NCBI RefSeq assembly: GCF_024199845.1
Contig: NZ_JANADO010000001.1
Coordinates: forward strand, 8,792,001-8,856,000
Direction of reading: 5' to 3'
Length of the DNA stretch: 64,000 nucleotides
From: Bradyrhizobium sp. CCGB12
GTDB lineage: Bacteria; Pseudomonadota; Alphaproteobacteria; Rhizobiales; Xanthobacteraceae
Shown here one piece after another: positions 35,739-44,153 of the stretch. The notes under the pieces were generated by a model. That model was not told the origin of the DNA. It saw only the letters and a list, made by a program, of their open reading frames with translations, and did no database searches. The position numbers and the translations under genes were made by a program. Numbering within the stretch: the stretch's first letter is position 1; each line of letters starts with the position of its first letter.

Positions 35739-36980
35739 ATGCCTCTCTCATTGCTCAAGTACGGGCTGAAACGCGACTACGTTCCGCACCGCGAGATTCC
35801 TGCTACGCCTGATCTGAAGCGCCGCTATGATGTGGTCATCATTGGCGGCGGCGGGCATGGCCTGGCGGCTGCCCACTACCTCTCCAAGTATCATGGCATC
35901 CGGGACGTTGCCGTTCTGGAAAAGGGCTACCTTGCCGGGGGCAATACGGCTCGCAATACGACTACGATCCGTTCGAACTACATCACGAACCAGTCGATAC
36001 GCTTCTACAAGGAGGCCGTTTCACTTTACGAAGACATGTCGCATGAATTGAATTTCAACGTCATGTTTTCGCAGCGCGGCCAGCTCACGCTTGCGCATTC
36101 CGAGGCGACCCTTCGATCCTTCCATCTGCGCGCCGAGATGGGCAAGCACCATGGCACGCGGATCGCGGTGGTGGATCCGCGGCAGGTGAAGGAGATCTGC
36201 CCTCATCTCAATATGGATGAAGGCGGCCAGCACGAGGTTCTCGGCGGCCTCTGGCACGAGGACGGCGGCACGGCACGCCATGACGCCGTCGCATGGGGCT
36301 ACGCGGCGCAGGCCGCCGGCCGAGGTGTGGAAATCCACCAACGGACCGAGGTGCTTGGTTTCGACACGACCGGCGACAGGGTGTCGGCCATCAGAACCAG
36401 CCGCGGAACGGTGAGCGTCGGGCACGTCATCCAGGCCGCGGGCGGAGCCAATCAGCATGTCGCGAAACTGGCTGGCATCGATATGCCCATTCGTTGCTTC
36501 CCGTTGCAGGCGATGGTGACACAGCCGCTGAAGCCGTTCCTGCACACGCTGGTATCTTCAGCAAATCTGCATACGTATCTCGTGCAGTCGTCCCGCGGCG
36601 AAATCGTCATCGGCGGCGGTTCGGATCCGTATCAATTAATTTCGACGCGCTCGACGCTGGATCTCAAGGAACAGCTCGCTCACGGCGCGGTGCAGCTTTT
36701 CCCCTTCCTCCATAACGTGAAGCTGCTGAGGCAGTGGGCCGGCATCACCGACATGACACCGGACTACACGCCGATCATGGGCGCTAGTCCGCTTAGGAAC
36801 TACTGGCTCGATTGCGGCTGGGGTACCTGGGGCTTCAAGGCAACGCCCGTCGCCGGAAAATACATGGCCGACACCGTCGCCAACGAACGGGTCGCGGACA
36901 TTCTGCTTCCGTTCAGTCTGGGCCGCTTCGAGACGATGGCTCTCATCAATGAAATGGGTGCTACGGCGGCAAGCCACTAG
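35739..36980 (+). CDS. soxB: Sarcosine oxidase, beta subunit
   Basis: A 413-residue FAD/FMN subunit of heterotetrameric sarcosine oxidase, which demethylates sarcosine to glycine with transfer of the carbon to tetrahydrofolate. Visible features are an N-terminal 'GLKRDYVPHREIPATPDLKR', a dinucleotide fold 'VVIIGGGGHGLAAAHYLSKY' near residue 31, 'GNTARNTTTIRSNY' near 70, and 'DGGTARHDAVAWGYA' near 177, which holds the His that in studied enzymes carries covalent FMN. It is the first gene of soxBDAG, with soxD starting 10 bp downstream. Length and motifs are normal. Confidence 0.93.
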   Translation: MPLSLLKYGLKRDYVPHREIPATPDLKRRYDVVIIGGGGHGLAAAHYLSKYHGIRDVAVLEKGYLAGGNTARNTTTIRSNYITNQSIRFYKEAVSLYEDMSHELNFNVMFSQRGQLTLAHSEATLRSFHLRAEMGKHHGTRIAVVDPRQVKEICPHLNMDEGGQHEVLGGLWHEDGGTARHDAVAWGYAAQAAGRGVEIHQRTEVLGFDTTGDRVSAIRTSRGTVSVGHVIQAAGGANQHVAKLAGIDMPIRCFPLQAMVTQPLKPFLHTLVSSANLHTYLVQSSRGEIVIGGGSDPYQLISTRSTLDLKEQLAHGAVQLFPFLHNVKLLRQWAGITDMTPDYTPIMGASPLRNYWLDCGWGTWGFKATPVAGKYMADTVANERVADILLPFSLGRFETMALINEMGATAASH

Positions 36981-36990
36981 GATCTGTTGC

Positions 36991-37266
36991 ATGAAAATCA
37001 TGAATTGTCCTCTGAACGGGGCACGAAACATCAGCGAGTTCACCTGCTTCGGGCCGGTTCACGACGCCATCGATGCGCAATCGGTCGGCGATGCCGCCTG
37101 GTCTCACTACTTGTTCTATCAGGAGAACAAGGCCGGAATCATTCGCGAGTGGTGGCGACACACACCCTCGAACTACTACTTCATCGCCGAACGACACACC
37201 GTCACCGACGAAATCATCGCGACCTACAGCGCGAGCGAGCTTTCGCGCATCGAGAACAAGTCATGA
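36991..37266 (+). CDS. soxD: Sarcosine oxidase, delta subunit
   Basis: A 91-residue small zinc-binding subunit with 'CPLNGARNISEFTCFGPVHD' at the N-terminus, 'DAAWSHYLFYQENKAGIIRE', 'WWRHTPSNYYFIAERHT' and a C-terminal 'EIIATYSASEL'. All of these are SoxD hallmarks. It caps the tetrahydrofolate side of the complex. I start it at 36991 (MKIMNCPL); MNCPL at 37000 is equally possible. Its stop overlaps the soxA start (ATGA). Confidence 0.92.
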   Translation: MKIMNCPLNGARNISEFTCFGPVHDAIDAQSVGDAAWSHYLFYQENKAGIIREWWRHTPSNYYFIAERHTVTDEIIATYSASELSRIENKS

Positions 37267-40157
37267 TTCCGCGTTTGCCCCTGCCATATGGGACCCGTAT
37301 CGATCGAGGCCAGGTCCTGACCTTCAAATTCGAAGGCAGGACATTTCGTGGGCTCTCCGGCGATTCCATAGCAAGCGCGCTCGTTGCCTCGGGGCAGTGG
37401 CTTATCTCGCGGTCATTCAAATATCACAGGCCCCGAAGCGTCATGACTATGGCGGGGCAGGATGCCAATACTCTGGTCCAAGTCGAAGGAGAGCCTAACG
37501 TTCTGGCTGACGTCCATCCTCTCCGCGAGGGCCTCGAAGCGACAGCCCAGAATGTGAACGGGTCGCTCGAAAAGGATCGCGACGCGCTTCTCGATCGGCT
37601 TGGACGGTTTATGCCGGTCGGCTTCTACTACCGGACTTTTTTTGGCCCGGGCAAGAACAGCTGGCTCCGGCTCTGGGAGCCGCTCATCAGGAAAAAAGCG
37701 GGCCTCGGCAGGGTTGATACGTCGGCTCCCCGCGGCCGTTACGAAAAGCAGAACCTGTTCTACGACGTCATGGTCGTCGGTGGCGGCCCGGCTGGCCTTT
37801 CAGCTGCGATCGAGGCCGCAGAGGCGGGTGCGCGCGTCCTCGTGGTGGACGAGAACCCCGAGCTCGGCGGGTCCCTGACTTATGCGCGGTTCGACGACAA
37901 GCCTGAAGCCACCGCGCTGTTGCTGCGCGATTTGAGGCAGCAGATCAAAGCGCATCCCGGCATCAAGGTTTTCACGAATGCCGTGGCGAACGGCTGGTAT
38001 GCCGACAATTGGATTCCTGTCATCACGGCGAACCGGTTGTATAAGGTTCGCGCGAAGGAGGTCATCCTTTGCACCGGCTCGCTCGATCAACCGGTTCCGT
38101 TTCGCAATAACGACCTTCCCGGAATCGTGCTCGGATCGGCCGTACAGCGACTGATGCGGCACTACGCGGTGAAGCCGGGCCAACGCGCGGTGGTCTTCGC
38201 CGGCAACCGGGACGGCTACCGGACGGCGCTGGATCTCGTGGAAGCCGGTGTCGAAGTGGCTGCGGTAGTCGATCCCCGCGCCACGCAGCAACACGGTTCA
38301 TTCGCGGCACAGCTCGAGACAAAAGGCGTGCGGATCATCCTCACCGCCAAAATAGCGGAGGCTGCGGGCACCGCGGGCAACAAGCATCTCAAGGCCGTCG
38401 GGATTGCACGCGCGGATGCGGATATGCCCGAGTGGATCGACTGCGACCTTCTGTCGATGTCCTGCGCCTATACTCCGACCTATCAGCTCGCTTTGCAGGC
38501 GGGTGCGAAATTGAGCTATGACGATGGCACGGCACAGTTTACGCTCACCAACGTGCCCGCGCATCTGACGCTTGCCGGATCGGTCGCGGGCAATTTCTCC
38601 CTTCGCTCTGTTCTGGCGGCGGGACGCAAGGCAGGCGGGGCGGCCGCGCAGGCGCTAGGTCTTGCTACACGTGAAGTCGAAGTGCCCGAAGACGAGGAGC
38701 GAAGCCTCAGCAGCCTTGAGCTTCCCATTGTCGGACATTCCAAGGGGCGTGATTTCGTCGATTTCGACGAGGATCTCCAGGTCAAGGACATTGAGAACGC
38801 GGTTCGCACCGGCTACGACGAGCTTGAGCTCGTCAAGCGCTTCTCGACGGTCGGAATGGGGCCGTCGCAAGGCCGTCATTCGGCTCTCGCCACGGCGCGC
38901 ATCGTGGCGCATGCCACCAAGCGCAAGGTCGCCGATATCGGCGTCACGACATCGCGCCCGCCATTCGGCCCCGAAAAGCTCGGGCTCCTCGCAGGAATTC
39001 AACAAAGCCGCTATCGTTACACGTCGGTCCATCATCGCCACGTTGAGGCCGGTGCGAAGATGACGCCGGTGGGCGCGTGGTGGCGCCCGTTGTATTACGG
39101 CGACCAAGGTTCTGTTGATGCACGGATCGTTGATGAGGTGAACCTCGTCAGGCAGCGCGTCGGCGTGCTTGACGTTTCGACCCTTGGCAAGATCGAATTG
39201 CGCGGACCGGACGCCGGGCTGCTGCTCGATCGCTTCTGTTCGATGAATTACGCCAAGCAGCCCGTCGGCAGGGTCCGATACTGTCTGACGCTGAACGAGA
39301 TGGGAACAGTCATCGACGATGGCGTCGCCTTCAGGGTCGCTGAGGATCACTACTACGTCACGGCAACGACCGGTGGGGTGGACCGCATCTATGCGGACAT
39401 GTGCTGGCAGAACGTTCAATGGGGACTCGACGTTGACATCCACAACGTAACAGCCGGCTTCGCGGCCTTTAACCTCACCGGACCGCTTGCCCGACAAGTT
39501 CTCGAGGCGGCAGGAGGTATGGATGTCTCGTCCGAAGGACTGCCCTTCCTGGGCGGGCGCATCGGCCGGGTCGCGAACTGTCCCGTCCGCATCATGCGCA
39601 TTGGCTACTCCGGCGAACTGAGCTTCGAACTGCACACGCCTCAATCCTATGGTGAGGCCTTGTGGGATGCTCTGATGGAAGCCGGCAAGCCGCTGGGACT
39701 TCGACCCTACGGCCTGGAAGCGTCGCGAATCCTGCGTCTGGAGAAGGGGCACATCATCATCGGTCAGGATACCGATGCCGTCAGCACCGCGGACGAACTG
39801 GGAATGGCGTGGGCGCTGGCGATGAAGAAACCCTTCTTCATCGGCAAGAGGTCGACCGAATTGCTTCGCCATCTTCCTGCCAGGCGTCGCCTGGTTGGGT
39901 TCGAGCTTCCATCGTCCGAGCAAGACAGGCCGGATGAAGCATGCCTCGTCCTGGAGCAAGGCGAGGCGGTTGGTCACGTCACGTCGACCTGCCTGTCGCC
40001 GACGCTGGGGAAATGGATTGGTCTCGCCTTCGTGCCGGCCGATCTGTCCGAGCAGGGCAGAAGCTTGCTGATCAAAACGCGGAAGGGCGCGCAATTGCGA
40101 GCTCGCATTGTCTCTCCGCACTTCTTCGATCCCGAAAACAAGCGGCAGGAAATCTGA
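37263..40157 (+). CDS. soxA: Sarcosine oxidase, alpha subunit
   Basis: A 964-residue subunit. The N-terminal ferredoxin-like part has 'FEGRTFRGLSGDSIASALVA' and 'SRSFKYHRPRSV'. An NAD-binding fold with 'DVMVVGGGPAGLSAAIEAAE' lies near residue 167. The C-terminal third, from about 600, is a GcvT-like tetrahydrofolate aminomethyltransferase domain ('VDEVNLVRQRVGVLDVSTLG', 'RFCSMNYAKQPVGRVRY', 'GLRPYGLEASRILRLEKGHI'). It takes up the methyl-derived carbon from sarcosine as 5,10-methylene-THF. The start at 37263 is fixed by the 4-bp overlap with soxD; the frame extends upstream but overlaps soxD. Confidence 0.94.
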   Translation: MIPRLPLPYGTRIDRGQVLTFKFEGRTFRGLSGDSIASALVASGQWLISRSFKYHRPRSVMTMAGQDANTLVQVEGEPNVLADVHPLREGLEATAQNVNGSLEKDRDALLDRLGRFMPVGFYYRTFFGPGKNSWLRLWEPLIRKKAGLGRVDTSAPRGRYEKQNLFYDVMVVGGGPAGLSAAIEAAEAGARVLVVDENPELGGSLTYARFDDKPEATALLLRDLRQQIKAHPGIKVFTNAVANGWYADNWIPVITANRLYKVRAKEVILCTGSLDQPVPFRNNDLPGIVLGSAVQRLMRHYAVKPGQRAVVFAGNRDGYRTALDLVEAGVEVAAVVDPRATQQHGSFAAQLETKGVRIILTAKIAEAAGTAGNKHLKAVGIARADADMPEWIDCDLLSMSCAYTPTYQLALQAGAKLSYDDGTAQFTLTNVPAHLTLAGSVAGNFSLRSVLAAGRKAGGAAAQALGLATREVEVPEDEERSLSSLELPIVGHSKGRDFVDFDEDLQVKDIENAVRTGYDELELVKRFSTVGMGPSQGRHSALATARIVAHATKRKVADIGVTTSRPPFGPEKLGLLAGIQQSRYRYTSVHHRHVEAGAKMTPVGAWWRPLYYGDQGSVDARIVDEVNLVRQRVGVLDVSTLGKIELRGPDAGLLLDRFCSMNYAKQPVGRVRYCLTLNEMGTVIDDGVAFRVAEDHYYVTATTGGVDRIYADMCWQNVQWGLDVDIHNVTAGFAAFNLTGPLARQVLEAAGGMDVSSEGLPFLGGRIGRVANCPVRIMRIGYSGELSFELHTPQSYGEALWDALMEAGKPLGLRPYGLEASRILRLEKGHIIIGQDTDAVSTADELGMAWALAMKKPFFIGKRSTELLRHLPARRRLVGFELPSSEQDRPDEACLVLEQGEAVGHVTSTCLSPTLGKWIGLAFVPADLSEQGRSLLIKTRKGAQLRARIVSPHFFDPENKRQEI

Positions 40158-40158
40158 T

Positions 40159-40806
40159 ATGGCTGTGACCGCGACAGGTCGGCGGACGCCGCTCGGCGAT
40201 TTATACGCCGAACACCCGGACGGCGTTCCGTCCTCCATCGATGGGACACTTGTCCGGACGACGATCGTGCCTGAAGGGGACGGTGACGGATCAATCCACC
40301 TGCTGGATCTGACCCGGTATGCCCGCTTCGGTATCAAGGGCAAAGGCGCCAGCGATTGGCTGAGGTCCAAGGCGATCGCGTTGCCGGAGCCGGTCAATAT
40401 GCTTGCCCCGCTTGCGTCGCGAAGGCTCGACCTGATTCGTCTTGGAGCCGAAGATTATCTGGTCCTGCCCCAGTCCGTCGGGCAGTCGGCATCCCTGGTT
40501 GCGTTGCGGTCGGAATGGGAATCCGACGGACGCGAGCGCAAAGGCTTCAATGCCTGGCGAGAAGAGGTCTGGGCATGGTTCCACATTCATGGAGCCAACG
40601 TGGCGGATTTCCTCGCAAAGACATGCCCTGTCGATCTGAGCGCCGATCGATTGCCGCTATGGCGTGTAGTGCAGACCCGTGTGGCGCAGATGGACTGCAT
40701 CCTCGCACGTACTGACCGTACTAACGATCACGGCTTCGACTTGTTCTTCGATGTGGCCTCGGCAAATTACATGATGTCGAGCCTGAAGGAATTGGACGCC
40801 ACGTAA
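40159..40806 (+). CDS. soxG: Sarcosine oxidase, gamma subunit
   Basis: About 215 residues starting MAVTATGRRTPLGDLYAEHP. The SoxG-like core has 'LDLTRYARFGIKGKGASDWL', 'RLGAEDYLVLPQ', 'CPVDLSADRLPLWRVVQTRV' and 'DLFFDVASANYMMSSLKELD', resembling a truncated aminomethyltransferase fold. The start lies 1 bp after the soxA stop. It completes the soxBDAG set in the standard order. The operon runs convergently into the LysR gene, with only 19 bp between stops. Confidence 0.92.
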   Translation: MAVTATGRRTPLGDLYAEHPDGVPSSIDGTLVRTTIVPEGDGDGSIHLLDLTRYARFGIKGKGASDWLRSKAIALPEPVNMLAPLASRRLDLIRLGAEDYLVLPQSVGQSASLVALRSEWESDGRERKGFNAWREEVWAWFHIHGANVADFLAKTCPVDLSADRLPLWRVVQTRVAQMDCILARTDRTNDHGFDLFFDVASANYMMSSLKELDAT

Positions 40807-40825
40807 CTGAGCTGCAAGATCAAAT

Positions 40826-41722
40826 CTACGGTGTCGGCGTTCCACTTTTGAATTCCTGCTTGAGCCAATCAAAAACCTTGTGCGCGGGATGCCACGAAGG
40901 TTTGTCGGGCGAACCGGTGAGTGCGAGGCAGAGCGTGGTCTGGACCTTGGCCTTGCTCCAGGTCGCAAGACGTCCATCCTTCAGATACGGCTCGCAATAG
41001 GACGAATAGGTAACGACGAAGCCGAGGTTCTGGGCCGCTGCCTCGAGTGCGGTCGCGGAATTGTCCACCTTCAACGCGGGAACGTCGCCGTCCAGATTGA
41101 GACCCAGCTTGGTCGCCCAGCGCTGCCAGACATTGTGTCGACCTTGAACGAAGATCTTCCTCGATGAGTCCAGCACGTCTTGCAGCGCCGTCGTGGAAAG
41201 CGAGCCAATGAGTGCCGGCGCGCAGACCAGCTCCAGGGTTTCATTGGGCAAGTGAGGGGTGTCGGCGTCGAGCTCCGAGGCGTCGCGAACTTCTACGACG
41301 ATGTCAGCCAATTCAGCGTTCGGGTCAGTCCAGATCGCACTATTCAGACGAATCTCGACATTCGGATTTTGGCTCAGAAAGCCATCGAGCCGGGAGGCAA
41401 GCCATAGACTAACGAATGAGAGGGGAGCCGATAAGGTCACGGTGCGAGGTACATCCTTGCCACGCAGCCCCTCGGTTGCTGCAGCTGCGAGATTCAAGGC
41501 CTCAGCTACACCCGGAAGGTAGGCTTCGCCCACCTCGGACAGTTGCAGTCCATTTTGCCTGCGTACGAACAGTTGCCGCGAAAGGTAGGATTCCAGCCCG
41601 CGGACACGCTGACTGACTGCGGCTTGTGTGCAATTCAACTCCTTTGCGGCTTCCGTGAAGCTCAGATGCCGCGCTGCGGCCTCGAACGCCTGAAGCCCGC
41701 TCAGAGGTGGCAAGTTTCTCAT
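40826..41722 (-). CDS. LysR family transcriptional regulator
   Basis: A 298-residue LysR protein with the N-terminal winged helix 'LQAFEAAARHLSFTEAAKEL' and 'TQAAVSQRVRGLESYLSRQL', and an effector domain from about residue 90 ('SAPLSFVSLWLASRLDGFL'). The start 'MRNLPPLSGLQAFEAAARH' is that of GcvA-like regulators. It is divergent from the long aminotransferase-to-purU operon across about 190 bp and convergent with soxBDAG, so it likely controls this catabolic block. The effector may be a pathway intermediate. Confidence 0.92.
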   Translation of the reverse strand: MRNLPPLSGLQAFEAAARHLSFTEAAKELNCTQAAVSQRVRGLESYLSRQLFVRRQNGLQLSEVGEAYLPGVAEALNLAAAATEGLRGKDVPRTVTLSAPLSFVSLWLASRLDGFLSQNPNVEIRLNSAIWTDPNAELADIVVEVRDASELDADTPHLPNETLELVCAPALIGSLSTTALQDVLDSSRKIFVQGRHNVWQRWATKLGLNLDGDVPALKVDNSATALEAAAQNLGFVVTYSSYCEPYLKDGRLATWSKAKVQTTLCLALTGSPDKPSWHPAHKVFDWLKQEFKSGTPTP

Positions 41723-41909
41723 TCAAAACGCCGCCAAATGAAAACAGGGTCACTGAGCCAGTTTTTATTTCTTGGAGCGTAATCAAGCAAGTACTACCGA
41801 TTAAGGGATGGGTTGATCCCCGCGGCAACAAGGGCCCACGTACTCGAGCGTGCACTGCCCAACTAGCAGTCAGCGGTTGGTGGATCAATGGGCAAACGGT
41901 GGCGAGCGT

Positions 41910-43151
41910 ATGATGAATTCGATCCAGAGAAAATTCGCCGAGCTTGCAACCGAAAATGCTCCAGGTCAGGAGGTTCGGCTGACCACACCCACCTCTGATG
42001 GTGCCCTGCTCGGCGGTGTGATCGAAGGCAGGCCGGTCGACTTTTCTCACGGCGACGTAGATGCGTTTTTGCCGGCCCCAGGGGCGCTCGACGCGTTTCT
42101 GGAAGGGTATCGCCGCGGAGGATCCCAAGCCTATACCGAGTATCTTGGCGATGCCGCGGTTCGCGATGCCGTTGCGGAGCGGCTGGGGATCTTTACCGGA
42201 GCGCGCCTTTCGGCTGATGAGGATCTGATCGTGACGCCCGGAACGCAGGGCGCTCTGTTTCTGGCTATGGGAGCGACCGTCGCCTCGGGAACGAAGGTCG
42301 CCGTGGTCGAGCCTGACTATTTCGCCAATCGGAAACTGGTCCGCTTCTTTGACGGTGTCCTTGTCCCGATCGAGATGGACTATCTCGGGACGGCTGGGCG
42401 GGCGGGTTTGAACCTTGAACAGCTCGAGGCGGCATTCAGGGATGGGGCCCGTGTTCTCGTCTTCTCTAATCCCAATAATCCCACCGGCGTCGTCTACTCG
42501 GATGACGAGATTGACGCGATTGCCCGGCTCGCCGGCAAGTACGGCGCGACGGTCATCGTCGACCAACTCTACTCGCGGCTACTTTACGCGGGGCAGTCGT
42601 ATAGTCATCTGCGGACCAAATCGGTCGCCCGCGAAAATCTGATCACGATTAGTGGGCCGTCAAAGACCGAGTCGCTCAGCGGCTTTCGCCTTGGCGTGGC
42701 TTTCGGATCAGCGTCGGTCATCGAGCGCATGGCCAAGCTGCAAGCTATCGTTTCGCTGCGCGCGGCTGGCTATAGCCAGGCCGTTCTGAACGTCTGGCTT
42801 GCCGAACCGGAAGAGTGGATGCGTGATCGCATTCAGCGACATCAGGCAATCCGCGATGATTTGGTCGCCATCCTGCGTCAGGTTGACGGGCTTGAGCTGC
42901 GAAAGCCAGAGGCCGGAAGCTATTTGTTTCCAAGACTCCCCGAGTTGACGATCAGCGCGATCGATTTCGTCCGCGCATTGCGGTTGCAGGCCGGCGTCAC
43001 CGTGACGCCGGGAGCGGAGTTCGGTCCCAACAGTTTCGGAAGCATCCGGTTCAATTATTCGCAGGATCACGCAGCCGCTGTCGCTGCGGTGAATCGGGTC
43101 GCTGCGATGATTGAGCGATATCGTGTTCGACGTGTTGCGCGGAGTGCGTAG
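41910..43151 (+). CDS. Class I/II aminotransferase
   Basis: A 413-residue PLP enzyme of fold type I. It has 'VTPGTQGALFLAMGA', 'FSNPNNPTGVVYSDDE' with the PLP-contacting Asn, 'ATVIVDQLYSRLLY' with the Asp and Tyr, the Schiff-base Lys in 'ISGPSKTESLSGFRLGVAFG', and a C-terminal Arg in 'GSIRFNYS'. It opens the long plus-strand operon and is followed at 43212 by an aspartate dehydrogenase. An aspartate or related amino acid is therefore a reasonable but unproven donor. Two adjacent ATGs (41910, 41913) are equally likely starts. Confidence 0.88.
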   Translation: MMNSIQRKFAELATENAPGQEVRLTTPTSDGALLGGVIEGRPVDFSHGDVDAFLPAPGALDAFLEGYRRGGSQAYTEYLGDAAVRDAVAERLGIFTGARLSADEDLIVTPGTQGALFLAMGATVASGTKVAVVEPDYFANRKLVRFFDGVLVPIEMDYLGTAGRAGLNLEQLEAAFRDGARVLVFSNPNNPTGVVYSDDEIDAIARLAGKYGATVIVDQLYSRLLYAGQSYSHLRTKSVARENLITISGPSKTESLSGFRLGVAFGSASVIERMAKLQAIVSLRAAGYSQAVLNVWLAEPEEWMRDRIQRHQAIRDDLVAILRQVDGLELRKPEAGSYLFPRLPELTISAIDFVRALRLQAGVTVTPGAEFGPNSFGSIRFNYSQDHAAAVAAVNRVAAMIERYRVRRVARSA

Positions 43152-43211
43152 TCAGATCAACAAAAATGGGCACCCAGCCGGGCTGTCCCTTCGTACCGAC
43201 GGTTACTCGTG

Positions 43212-43988
43212 ATGAAGTATCGCAAGGTTGGCATCATCGGCGCGGGCTTGATCGGAAGATCCGTCTACAACGAGGTTTGTCGTTCCGAGGTTGCCGAAGT
43301 GGCCTATGTACTCGTGTCCGGCAAGAAGAGCGCTTCCCATCGCGAAGTCGAAGGCATAGATCCGGCATTGTTGGTGTCCGATCTCGACGAGGCAATGGCG
43401 CAGCCGGTAGACCTTGTGGTCGAAGCGGCCCACGCTGACGTGCTGGCGGCCGTCGCGCCGCGCGTGCTGGCGTCTTCCGATCTTTGCGGGTTCAGCTGCT
43501 CCGCCTTTGCCAGGCCCGACGTCGAGCGTGCCGTCGCAGAGAGTTGCCGTGCGAACGGCACGCAGTTCTTTCTGCCTCACGGTGCGATCCTGGGACTTGA
43601 TGGTTTCGTTGATGGCCGCGACTGCATCGAAGACGTCACGATAACCACGACAAAGCGTGCCACGGGTCTTGGCTTTGAAAGCGACATCTCCGGCGTCGTG
43701 TTCGAGGGAAGCGCCCGAGAGGCCTGTCAGAAATTCCCGAGAAACGTGAACGTGCATGCCGCTATCGCAATCGCGGGCATCGGCTTTGATCGAACCAAAA
43801 GCATAGTTGCAGCGAAGCCTGATACCGAAGAGATGCGTCATCGTATTCAAGTTTCGGGACAGGGTTTCGCTTGGGATTTTTCGGTCACATCGCGCTCTCT
43901 TGGCGGGGTGACGGGGGCTTACACTCCCAAGTCAGCTGCGGGATCGGTGCGGCGTATTCTGGTGTCCAGCGGCATCGTCAACAGCTGA
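43212..43988 (+). CDS. L-aspartate dehydrogenase (DUF108 family)
   Basis: About 258 residues. The Rossmann motif 'VGIIGAGLIGRSVYNEV' lies near residue 6. 'DLVVEAAHADVLAAVAPRVL' and the AspDH signature 'RANGTQFFLPHGAILGLDG' follow, with the helical dimerisation part 'FPRNVNVHAAIAIAGIGFDR', where an Asn and His line the active site in known enzymes. The reaction interconverts aspartate and iminosuccinate with NAD(P). It lies between an aminotransferase and the hydantoinase genes. Assimilation of ammonia into aspartate, or reduction of iminosuccinate made by a dehydratase, would both fit. Confidence 0.88.
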   Translation: MKYRKVGIIGAGLIGRSVYNEVCRSEVAEVAYVLVSGKKSASHREVEGIDPALLVSDLDEAMAQPVDLVVEAAHADVLAAVAPRVLASSDLCGFSCSAFARPDVERAVAESCRANGTQFFLPHGAILGLDGFVDGRDCIEDVTITTTKRATGLGFESDISGVVFEGSAREACQKFPRNVNVHAAIAIAGIGFDRTKSIVAAKPDTEEMRHRIQVSGQGFAWDFSVTSRSLGGVTGAYTPKSAAGSVRRILVSSGIVNS

Positions 43989-43996
43989 GAGGCACG

Positions 43997-44134
43997 ATGG
44001 CAATTTCTTCGACAGGCACGCGAAACGGTACTCAAGCTCTAGCTGGCCTGACTGGACCGTTTTCGATCGGCGTGCGTTCCAAGCGGCGTCTATGGATAGG
44101 CGCTGTGACGATTCAGGTATTCAAGTCCAGGTAG
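43997..44134 (+). CDS. Very short hypothetical frame, 45 aa
   Basis: ATG 43997 starts MAISSTGTRNGTQALAGLTG and the frame ends 'RRLWIGAVTIQVFKSR'. It sits in the 165-bp gap between the aspartate dehydrogenase and hyuA-like genes. I do not recognise it. It may be the stub of a lost gene or simply non-coding. Confidence 0.2.
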   Translation: MAISSTGTRNGTQALAGLTGPFSIGVRSKRRLWIGAVTIQVFKSR

Positions 44135-44153
44135 GTGGATAGGCAGGCCGACA

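Noticed and set aside
38655..40397. 580-codon minus-strand frame inside soxA
   Set aside because: Antisense shadow of the soxA coding sequence; it crosses the soxA/soxG boundary.
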